NCBI GenBank assembly: GCA_030041195.1
Contig: JASHOI010000617.1
Coordinates: forward strand, 1-20,469
Source: Streptosporangiaceae bacterium
GTDB taxonomy: Bacteria; Actinomycetota; Actinomycetes; Streptosporangiales; Streptosporangiaceae
Length of the DNA: 20,469 nucleotides
Reading direction: 5' to 3'
The number at the start of each line of letters is the position of its first letter. Within the stretch, counting starts at the first letter, position 1. This document shows, one piece after another, positions 15,146 through 20,469 of the stretch. A program made the position numbers and the translations under genes. The notes under the pieces were generated by a model. That model saw only the letters and a list, made by a program, of their open reading frames with translations, searched no databases and had not been told where the DNA came from.

Positions 15146-15499
15146 ATGACCAGCCAGCTGGCCGAGCGCCAGACCCCAGCATCGTTACCCAGAGGCCGCG
15201 GTAAGGGCCCCGGCGGACAGCCCCGGGGATTGCTGCCGCAGCCAGGCCGCTGCCCCATACCGGGCTGCGGCGACCCGATCGACACGACGCGGCTGATGTG
15301 CCGTCGCGACTGGAACCTTCTGCCCAAGCAACTCCGGGACCAGGTATGGGCGACCTGGCGCTCGGGATACAGAGCCGCCAGCCCCGAGCACCAGCAGGCA
15401 GTACTTCAGGCGATCGCCGCGTGCCGCATTGCCCGGCTGCCGGGCTGGAAGCGGCAGCTCGCGAGGCTCCTGCCAGCTCAGCGGACCCCGTCCACGTGA
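15146..15499 (+). CDS. Small actinobacterial Cys-containing protein, function unknown
   Basis: Predicted 117-residue protein. A basic, Gly/Pro-rich N-terminus (about residues 1-35) precedes CPIPGCGDPIDTTRLMCRRDW, given here as CPIPGCG, then DPIDTTRLMCRRDW, followed by a helical segment LPKQLRDQVWATWRSG and SPEHQQAVLQAI. The C-x4-C plus C-x2-DW arrangement suggests one bound metal ion, perhaps completed by a histidine or other side chain. Short proteins with this C...C...LMCRxxW pattern and a helical tail recur in actinobacteria and their phages, but I know of no assigned function. ATG 15146 has GAGGAG with a seven- to eight-base spacer, a good site; the in-frame upstream start at 15131 would lie before that site. 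Confidence 0.75.
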   Translation: MTSQLAERQTPASLPRGRGKGPGGQPRGLLPQPGRCPIPGCGDPIDTTRLMCRRDWNLLPKQLRDQVWATWRSGYRAASPEHQQAVLQAIAACRIARLPGWKRQLARLLPAQRTPST

Positions 15500-15612
15500 G
15501 CGATGCCGGGCATGGCCCGGCAACAAGCTGCAACCGCCACCGGAACGCCCGGCCATCATGCCGCCCAGGTTGGTGGTGACCTCGACCTAGTTGCGGCGTT
15601 TAGAGTTTCGGC

Positions 15613-17127
15613 GTGAGTGAAGTTCAGATCGTGCTCGACGGCGCCTCACTGTCATGCGAGATGGTCGTCTCGGTTGCCCGCGACCGGGCCAACCTCGCCA
15701 TTGCGCCCGGCGTCCTGGACCGGGTGCGGGCAGCCCAGCAGGCAGCCGTCCGGGTGGCCTCGCAGCGGACGGTTTACGGGCGCGGCACCGGTGTCGGGGC
15801 CAATGTGATCGTCGCGGGTTCCCTGGATGGCGAGGATCAGCTCGCGTTGCTGCGCAGCCATGCCTGCGGCGCCGGGCCACTCGTGGACGAGGTGCTGTGC
15901 CGCGCGGCGCTGGTGACACGCGCCAACCAGCTCGCAGCCGGAGGGTCAGGGGTTGCCGCTCAGCTCCTGGATGCCCTGATCGACGCGATCAACGCGGGCC
16001 TGACCCCGCCGGTGGCCCGCTACGGCGCGATCGGCACCGCGGACCTGACCACGTTCGCAATCACGGCGCTTTGCCTGCTCGGCGAGCGGCCCTGGCGCGA
16101 TGGGCGCCGCAGCCCACCCGGCCAGCTGGCGGTGGATGCGCTCGCGTTCATGTCGAGCAACGCCGCCACAGCGGGCGAGGCGGCCATTGCCTGCGCCGAT
16201 CTTCAGCGTCTGCTCGAGGCCGGCACCGTGATCGCAGCGCTTACCGCAGTCGCCACCGACGCCTCGGCCGAGCCGTACGGCATGCCGGTGCAAGACGCCC
16301 ATCCGCACCCCGGCCAGCGTCGGGTCGCCGCCGCGCTGCGCAGCCTGCTGGCCGGGGCCGTCACCCAGTCGCAGCGGGTTCAAGACCCGTTCGGGCTGCG
16401 TACCTTGCCCCAGGTGCAGGGCACGGCCACGGACGCGGCCGGGCGGTTGCAGCAGGTGCTGGCCATCGAGCTCAACGCGGCGGCGGAGAACCCCCTGATA
16501 GATGCCGCGAACGAGAGAGTGTGGCACAACGGGAACTTCCTCACCGCGGAACTGGCGGTCGCGCTTGACGCCGCCAGAGCGGCACTGCACCCGGCTGCGG
16601 CTCTCGCAGCCGCCCGGCTGTCGGTCTTGAACGAGCCCGCGTTCACCGGGCTGCGGCCCTTCCTCGCCGACGGCGCGCCGACCAGCTCGGGCGTAATGAT
16701 CCTCGAATATGTCGCCCACTCCGCGCTCGCGGACGTGCGGCGCTTCGCGACGCCGGCCGCGGTCGGCAGCGCCGTCCTGTCCCGGGGCGTCGAGGAATAC
16801 GCCAGTTTCTCCACCCAGGGCGCGTGGGCGCTGACAGACGCCGTTCGCGCTTATCACGTGGTGCTTGCCTGCGAGCTCGTCGCGTCGGTGCGGGCGCTGC
16901 GCATGCGCGGGGTAGCTCCGCATGCGGGCGCGCTGGGCCAGGCCTTCGCCACGGCGGCTGACGTGCTTGATCCCTCAACTGCGGACCGTTCTCTTGAAGG
17001 CGATCTCACCGCGGCTTGGACACTGGCGCCGGCACTGGCCGGCCTTTTGCCACCGGGCGTGTCAGGGGAACTCCGGTTACCCGGTTGCCGTTCCGGTCAG
17101 GTTGACCAGCTCGTGGAGTACGCCTGA
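15613..17127 (+). CDS. Aromatic amino acid ammonia-lyase homologue lacking the canonical MIO triad
   Basis: Predicted 504-residue protein of the histidine/phenylalanine/tyrosine ammonia-lyase superfamily, about the normal bacterial length. Family landmarks are present: Tyr55 in VYGRGTGVG (active-site Tyr loop), RPHPGQ-like HPHPGQ at 230-235, QDPFGLRTLPQVQG (257-270), NPLIDAAN with HNGNF, and PTSSGVMILEY. However, the segment that normally reads GASGDLAPL, whose Ala-Ser-Gly cyclises to the electrophilic MIO group, reads IGTADLTT here (about 140-147), so the triad is Gly-Thr-Ala. It may therefore use a different chemistry, be a mutase/lyase with altered cofactor, or be non-catalytic. The GTG start (15613) has no clear ribosome site. 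It overlaps the convergent tetR-like gene by 51 bases. Confidence 0.85.
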   Translation: MSEVQIVLDGASLSCEMVVSVARDRANLAIAPGVLDRVRAAQQAAVRVASQRTVYGRGTGVGANVIVAGSLDGEDQLALLRSHACGAGPLVDEVLCRAALVTRANQLAAGGSGVAAQLLDALIDAINAGLTPPVARYGAIGTADLTTFAITALCLLGERPWRDGRRSPPGQLAVDALAFMSSNAATAGEAAIACADLQRLLEAGTVIAALTAVATDASAEPYGMPVQDAHPHPGQRRVAAALRSLLAGAVTQSQRVQDPFGLRTLPQVQGTATDAAGRLQQVLAIELNAAAENPLIDAANERVWHNGNFLTAELAVALDAARAALHPAAALAAARLSVLNEPAFTGLRPFLADGAPTSSGVMILEYVAHSALADVRRFATPAAVGSAVLSRGVEEYASFSTQGAWALTDAVRAYHVVLACELVASVRALRMRGVAPHAGALGQAFATAADVLDPSTADRSLEGDLTAAWTLAPALAGLLPPGVSGELRLPGCRSGQVDQLVEYA

Positions 17128-17652
17128 GGCGAGGTCGGCGAGGGAGCGGGTTTCGCCGTCGCGAATCCACTGTGCGAACGCGATTCCGAACACGGTGGCA
17201 CCGGACTGCGCCGCAAGCGTGGCCGCCGGCTCGCCGATGCCTCGCGCGCGCAGTGCATCGGCGACCGTCGTGGCCAGGCCCGCGAATTTGTGCTGCTCGC
17301 GTTCCTGCAGCGCGGGGTTCTTGTCGATCACGGACTGCCGCATGCGTGAGTACGGGCGTCGGTCATCGGGGAAGAACGTTGCCACTGCGCGGAGGGCTGA
17401 GGCGATGACCTCGAGCGGCGATGCGGCGGGCGGTGCGGCGTCTAGCCCGTCAAGGAACGCCTGGAGGAACTGGTCCTGCCCATAGAACAGCACCTCGCGC
17501 TTGTCGCTGAAGTGGCGGAAGAAGGTCCGCTCGGTCAGCCCGACGGATTGGGCGATCTCCGCGGCGGTCGTCTGCTCAAACCCCCGGGTCGCGAACAGCT
17601 CCAATGCCGCCGCCTGCAGGCGTTCTCTTGCACCCGGCTCCCAGCGCACCAT
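17077..17652 (-). CDS. TetR-family transcriptional regulator
   Basis: Predicted 191-residue repressor. The N-terminal helix-turn-helix is clear: ALELFATRGFEQTTAAEIAQ, then SVGLTERTFFRHFSDKREVL (about residues 16-56). The C-terminal part is a helical ligand-binding domain of usual length, ending LASGVLHELVNL. It is divergent from the epimerase-like gene, and the 126 bases between the two genes hold several repeats suited to TetR binding, so it probably represses that gene and itself. A TAGAAT box ends eight bases upstream of the ATG, so the transcript is probably leaderless. The regulated ligand is unknown. Its 3' end overlaps the ammonia-lyase-like gene on the other strand. Confidence 0.93.
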   Translation of the reverse strand: MVRWEPGARERLQAAALELFATRGFEQTTAAEIAQSVGLTERTFFRHFSDKREVLFYGQDQFLQAFLDGLDAAPPAASPLEVIASALRAVATFFPDDRRPYSRMRQSVIDKNPALQEREQHKFAGLATTVADALRARGIGEPAATLAAQSGATVFGIAFAQWIRDGETRSLADLASGVLHELVNLTGTATG

Positions 17653-17659
17653 GGTCTCG

Positions 17660-17688
17660 ATTCTAGTGATGACAGCGACTGTCGTGAA
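17660..17688 (-). promoter_or_regulatory. Candidate promoter of the tetR-like gene (leaderless)
   Basis: On the reverse strand TTCACG (17688-17683) is separated by 17 bases from TAGAAT (17665-17660). Transcription would begin about 7 bases further, at or next to the ATG at 17652, which fits a leaderless mRNA and the lack of any Shine-Dalgarno sequence. Confidence 0.55.
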
Positions 17689-17698
17689 GGTGTATGGT
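17670..17698 (+). promoter_or_regulatory. Candidate promoter of the epimerase-like gene
   Basis: TGACAG (17670-17675), 17 bases, then TATGGT (17693-17698) gives a plausible sigma-70-type pair reading towards the epimerase gene. It overlaps the GACAG/CTGTC palindrome and borders the TGATGTC repeat, consistent with repression by the divergent TetR protein. Confidence 0.45.
17671..17683. promoter_or_regulatory. Palindrome GACAG-CGA-CTGTC, candidate TetR operator
   Basis: A perfect 5-base-arm inverted repeat with a 3-base centre lies inside the spacer of the tetR promoter and abuts the -35 region of the divergent gene. It is well placed for one repressor dimer to shut both promoters. Confidence 0.5.
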
Positions 17699-17732
17699 GA
17701 TGTCTGTGGCTGACATCAGTCACTGACATCAG
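17698..17732. repeat. TGATGTC / GACATCA inverted repeat plus a direct copy
   Basis: TGATGTC (17698-17704) and GACATCA (17712-17718) form a perfect inverted repeat with a 7-base centre. CTGACATCAG occurs twice, at 17710-17719 and 17723-17732, 13 bases apart. The cluster sits just downstream of the likely start point of the epimerase transcript, a good operator position; a second regulator or a second TetR dimer could bind here. Confidence 0.55.
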
Positions 17733-17778
17733 CACAGCAGTCGCTCCGCCCCTGACGGAGCCGAAGGGAGACAGTGCC

Positions 17779-18690
17779 ATGCGTGTTTTCATCACCGGAG
17801 CCTCCGGATGGATCGGTTCCGCCGTCGTCGATGAGCTTCTGGCCTCCGGGCATGAGGTCACCGGGCTCGCCAGGTCCGACGCCTCCGCGGCCGCCATCGA
17901 GGCAAAGGGAGCCAGCGTCCGCCGCGGTGACCTCGACGACCTCGCCAGCATCCGCGCCGGCGCCGAGGCCGCCGACGCCGTCATCCATCTCGCGAACAAG
18001 CACGACTTCTCCGATATGGCCGGCTCGGCCGCGGCCGAGCGAGCCGCGGTCGAGACCATGGGCGAGGCCCTCGCCGGCACCGGCCGCCCGTTCCTCCTCG
18101 CCTCCGGCGTCGCTGGCCTCGCCCAGGGCAGGCCTGCCACGGAGGACGACCCGTCCCCGTTCCATGGCCCGGACTCGCCGCGCGGAGGCAGCGAGAACCT
18201 CGCGCTCGACTTCGTCGGCCGCGGCGTGCACACCGTGAGCCTGCGCTTCGCGCCGACCGTGCACGGAGTCGGCGACCACGGGTTCATCGCCGTGATCGCC
18301 GGGGTAGCCCGCGAGAAGGGCGTCTCCGGTTACCCCGGAGACGGGACCAACCGCTGGTCAGCGGTGCACCGGTCCGATGCCGCGCGGATGGTCGCTCTCG
18401 GGCTCGCGAAGGCCCCGGCGGGCGCCCGCCTGCACGCCGTCGCGGAAGAGGGCATCTCCACCCGCGAGATCGCGGAGGCCATCGGCCACGCCTTCGACCT
18501 GCCCGTAGCCTCGATCGCCCCCGATGACGTCCCGGCCCACTTCGGGTGGATCGCCACCTTCTTCAGCATGGATCTCGTGGGGACGAGCACGAAGACCAGG
18601 GAGCTTCTCGGCTGGACGCCGACGGGCCCGACCCTGATCGAGGACATCGACGCGGGCGCGTACTCGGTGCACACGCCGACAGCCGGGTAA
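17779..18690 (+). CDS. NAD(P)-dependent epimerase/dehydratase-like protein (atypical SDR)
   Basis: Predicted 303-residue Rossmann-fold protein of the extended/atypical short-chain dehydrogenase group. The cofactor loop TGASGWIG (residues 6-13) and following RSDAS and GDLDD segments (Asp at the end of the third strand) are intact. The usual catalytic YxxxK is missing: the matching region reads RGGSENLALDF, so the reaction, if any, differs from classical epimerases. C-terminal substrate-domain features such as AVHRSDAARM and TRELLGWTPTGP fit the family. ATG 17779 has GAAGGGAG with a nine-base spacer. It is divergent from a TetR gene, the usual context for inducible oxidoreductases of this kind. 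The substrate is unknown. Confidence 0.88.
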   Translation: MRVFITGASGWIGSAVVDELLASGHEVTGLARSDASAAAIEAKGASVRRGDLDDLASIRAGAEAADAVIHLANKHDFSDMAGSAAAERAAVETMGEALAGTGRPFLLASGVAGLAQGRPATEDDPSPFHGPDSPRGGSENLALDFVGRGVHTVSLRFAPTVHGVGDHGFIAVIAGVAREKGVSGYPGDGTNRWSAVHRSDAARMVALGLAKAPAGARLHAVAEEGISTREIAEAIGHAFDLPVASIAPDDVPAHFGWIATFFSMDLVGTSTKTRELLGWTPTGPTLIEDIDAGAYSVHTPTAG

Positions 18691-18701
18691 GGGACCCTGG
18701 C

Positions 18702-18926
18702 ATGGGCGCATTGATCGTCTTCGGCTACGGTCCCGGAATATCGCATGCGACAGCGGAGCGATTCGGGCGCGAGGGCTACTCCCTGGCACTGGCCGGCCGG
18801 AACCCTGACCGGCTCGGCGAAGGAGCCCGCCTCCTCAAGGCCAGCGGCTTCGACGCCCGCGCCTATCAGTCCGACGCCGCTGATCTGGCGATGATCCGGC
18901 AGACCGTCGCCCCAGCTGTTTCATGA
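18702..18926 (+). pseudogene. Truncated SDR oxidoreductase (N-terminal third only)
   Basis: A 74-codon frame begins at ATG 18702, eleven bases after the epimerase-like gene. It reads GALIVFGYGPGISHATAERFG and then SLALAGRNPDRL, RAYQSDAADL (given here in pieces), the start of a classical SDR Rossmann fold through the third strand. It then stops at TGA 18924-18926, before any catalytic residues. SDR proteins are normally about 230-260 residues, so this is a truncated remnant. The sequence after the stop shows no continuation of the fold in any frame I can see, which suggests a deletion junction rather than a single frameshift. Confidence 0.7.
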
Positions 18927-19005
18927 TATGGGTGGCAAACGTCGTGTATTTGGTCGTTATCGACCCAGATCATGGAAATCGAATGTCTGAGCGGATCCCT
19001 GCTAG

Positions 19006-19158
19006 GACGGTTGGGGCTGGTGGGACTTGTGGTTCAGCAGGGAATGTCTCAGCCTCGCGTCATACCTCGACCACCGCCGCGTTAAGTACGCGGCATTGGG
19101 AAATCTCACTGAGTTGGCCGATGGCGGCCGCGGCGCGGCGGACCCCAGGATGGGGTGA
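19006..19158 (+). pseudogene. Possible C-terminal remnant of an unidentified protein
   Basis: Between the truncated SDR and the FCD gene, a 50-codon plus-strand frame has no start codon but protein-like composition: WGWWDLWFSRECLSLASYLD, then HRRVKYAALGNLTELADG, ending at TGA 19156. It is in the same frame as the FCD gene that follows. I do not recognise it; the reverse strand also reads open here, so this may be chance. It is listed as a possible gene remnant in a degenerate interval (18927-19182). Confidence 0.25.
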
Positions 19159-19182
19159 TCAAGCCCCGTCAGAAGGAGCGCC

Positions 19183-19599
19183 GTGGCCGTCCGCCATCCA
19201 GCCCGGGCCCAGCCCTGGGACAGGGCCGAGCTGCGGTTGCTCATCGAGGTGCCCGCGCTGCGCAAACTGGCCGATCGGGGCCTCAGCGATCAGGAACTCG
19301 CGGTGGGCCGACGGCTGGCAGGTGCCACGGTCCGGTCGGCCCGCGGCGGCGACGTCCGCGGCTATCTCCAGGCCGACATGAGCTTCCACCTGTACCTGCT
19401 CGAGCTGACGAGTGAGGGAGCCTTGTCCGAGGTAGCGCGCCTGCTTCTGGCGCCCCGGCCGGTCGGCGGTATTGAACCAGGCCAGCGGATTGCCGCCGGA
19501 GCCGGCGAACATGGCGAGATCGTCGATCTCCTCGCCGATGACAGGGTGACCGCCGCGGCGGACCTGTTGCGGCACCATCTGAGGCGGCCGGTGGCATGA
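19183..19599 (+). CDS. FCD-domain protein lacking the GntR winged helix
   Basis: Predicted 138-residue protein corresponding to the helical ligand-binding FCD domain of FadR-type GntR regulators. It starts almost at the domain (AELRLLIEVPALRKLADRGL) and continues with DMSFHLYLLELTSEGALSEV and EHGEIVDLLADDRVTAAADLLRHHL, shown here in part. Likely metal ligands are Asp65, His69, His110 and His132. No DNA-binding winged helix precedes it: the upstream sequence in this frame has a stop at 19156. GTG 19183 has its own AAGGAG four bases upstream, so the short form appears to be translated. The stop overlaps the start of the GAF-ANTAR gene (ATGA). It may be a remnant of a GntR gene or a stand-alone ligand sensor. 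Confidence 0.7.
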   Translation: MAVRHPARAQPWDRAELRLLIEVPALRKLADRGLSDQELAVGRRLAGATVRSARGGDVRGYLQADMSFHLYLLELTSEGALSEVARLLLAPRPVGGIEPGQRIAAGAGEHGEIVDLLADDRVTAAADLLRHHLRRPVA

Positions 19600-20309
19600 G
19601 ATCCGGCGACACGGTTTCCGCGGTTAGCCAGGCTGATCTTGATGCCTTTGTCCGGCACCACGACGACGTGCCTGAGCCACCGCCGGCACCACTTGTCGCC
19701 GCGCTCAGCGAGCTCCGGGGGTCCGACGATCCGGCTGTGGTGTTCGCCCGCCTGGCCACGGCGTGTGTTCCGGAGTTCGCCGACGCATGCCAGGTGGAGC
19801 TGGCCGACGGGGCCGAGCCCTCGTTCCGCGTCACCCGCCCGGATCGCGCCGGAGCCGAGCCGCCGGCCGGTCCACGCCAGCTCCTCGTCACCCCGTTCAA
19901 GGTGGCATGCCGAAGCGGATACTCCTGCTACGGCGGACTCGTGACGCATTGGTGGGTCAGCCGGGCGCCGGCGGAGAGCGACGCTGTGATCGCGGACCTG
20001 CTGGTGAAGCACGCGATCGCGCTGGTCGACCGGGAGCGCGTGATGGCGGAGCTGGGGCGGGCGGAAGACCGGGCCGCGAGCCTGGCCCTGGACGCCGTCT
20101 CCGGCCGCGTGATCAGCCTGGCCACCGGCATCGTGATGCACCAGCGCGGCGTGCCGGCCGACCAGGCCGAGGGCGTTCTGCGGCGGGCGGCCACGGCCGC
20201 CGGTACGGGCCTTGCGGTGCTGGCCGCCAGCGTGGTGCGCTCCGGGTCGCTGACCTGCGCGGTCAGCGAAGCTCGCCGGCTGCCGGGTGACGGAAGGCCT
20301 CGGCGATGA
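19596..20309 (+). CDS. GAF-ANTAR domain protein (putative RNA-binding antiterminator)
   Basis: Predicted 237-residue cytosolic protein. Residues about 35-150 resemble a divergent GAF sensor domain (PAVVFARLATACVPEFADAC, then VADLLVKHAIALVDRERVM-like helix). Residues about 160-218 form an ANTAR domain: ISLATGIVMHQRGVPADQAE, then GVLRRAATAAGTGLAVLAAS, matching the family GILM...A...LR..A pattern. ANTAR domains bind paired hairpins in RNA and prevent termination; GAF-ANTAR proteins are abundant in actinobacteria. The start ATG overlaps the stop of the FCD gene (ATGA), so the two are co-translated and may form one signalling unit. The 3' end overlaps the convergent luxR-type gene by 47 bases. Confidence 0.82.
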   Translation: MRSGDTVSAVSQADLDAFVRHHDDVPEPPPAPLVAALSELRGSDDPAVVFARLATACVPEFADACQVELADGAEPSFRVTRPDRAGAEPPAGPRQLLVTPFKVACRSGYSCYGGLVTHWWVSRAPAESDAVIADLLVKHAIALVDRERVMAELGRAEDRAASLALDAVSGRVISLATGIVMHQRGVPADQAEGVLRRAATAAGTGLAVLAASVVRSGSLTCAVSEARRLPGDGRPRR

Positions 20310-20469
20310 TCTCCGCGCGGGACCGCGCGCTGAGCTTGGCCAGGATGTGCGAGACGTGCGTCTGAACGGTGTTCCGGGACAGGAACAGCTCGGCCGCGAT
20401 GTCGGGGTTCGACCGGCCCTCCGCCACCAGCCGGGCCACGGTCAGCTCGGTCGGCGTCAGCGCCGCCCA
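20263..20469 (-). CDS. LuxR-type response regulator or HTH regulator, C-terminal part (partial)
   Basis: The reverse strand reads open from the right edge for 68 codons to TGA at 20265-20263. It carries a complete LuxR-type helix-turn-helix: LTPTELTVARLVAEGRSNPD, then IAAELFLSRNTVQTHVSHIL and AKLSARSRAEI. The recognition helix is SRNTVQTHVSHIL. The upstream domain lies outside the window, so it could be a NarL-type response regulator or a large LAL-type regulator. The gene is convergent with the GAF-ANTAR gene and overlaps its end. Confidence 0.88.
   Translation of the reverse strand, partial: WAALTPTELTVARLVAEGRSNPDIAAELFLSRNTVQTHVSHILAKLSARSRAEIIAEAFRHPAAGELR

Noticed and set aside
19002..19265. 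Minus-strand frame ending in an Arg/His-rich peptide resembling a transposase tail
   Set aside because: The resemblance is only an impression. No inverted repeats, target duplications or catalytic residues are present.
1..20469. CRISPR array, tRNA, rRNA, integrase or attachment-site duplication
   Set aside because: No regularly spaced repeats, cloverleaf-like sequence, recombinase motifs or flanking direct repeats were seen by reading; a tRNA scan and repeat search could not be run.

Overview
The window is very GC-rich, with GC-saturated third codon positions, many GTG starts, a MocR-type regulator, a GAF-ANTAR protein and a leaderless-looking TetR transcript. This points to an actinomycete, probably a soil or filamentous one, though I cannot place it below that level from sequence alone. 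No rRNA, tRNA, CRISPR array or complete transposon was seen.

Region A (1-8757, minus strand) is the outstanding part: one tightly packed operon of at least nine genes, each overlapping the next or separated by at most about 10 bases. In transcription order it encodes a Trypco1-like small protein, a cytosolic trypsin-like protease, an all-helical TPR-like protein, a TPR-EAD1-CHAT caspase-like protease, a protein with two tandem RING-like zinc modules, a ThiF/E1-like activating enzyme, an EAD1-Ubl-E2 fusion, a JAB/JAMM isopeptidase, and a further gene that runs off the left edge. It looks like a self-contained bacterial ubiquitin-type conjugation system (E1, E2, candidate E3, Ubl and deconjugase) joined to two proteases. 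An EAD1 adaptor domain occurs on both the E2 fusion and the CHAT protease, so a homotypic EAD1-EAD1 contact may link conjugation to protease activation. By analogy with Bil, ubiquitin-like CBASS and EAD-based conflict systems, a role in defence or programmed cell death is the leading hypothesis; it is inferred, not shown.

Region B (8758-12330) holds a gene-poor gap of about 590 bases, a PfkB-family sugar/nucleoside kinase (minus), a divergent exported right-handed beta-helix protein (plus), and a VapBC-type toxin-antitoxin pair (plus) behind an AT-rich repeat-containing promoter region.

Region C (12276-15499) holds an MFS transporter (minus) and a divergent MocR/GntR-aminotransferase regulator (plus), which share a short intergenic region with three copies of an ACCACT motif, and then a small cysteine-containing protein.

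Region D (15613-18926) holds a full-length aromatic ammonia-lyase homologue whose MIO triad is replaced by Gly-Thr-Ala. A TetR regulator lies convergent to it and diverges from an NAD-dependent epimerase-like gene across an operator-rich promoter region. A truncated SDR follows the epimerase.

Region E (18927-20469) holds a degenerate stretch, an FCD-domain protein without the expected GntR winged helix, a translationally coupled GAF-ANTAR protein, and the C-terminal end of a convergent LuxR-type regulator cut by the window edge.
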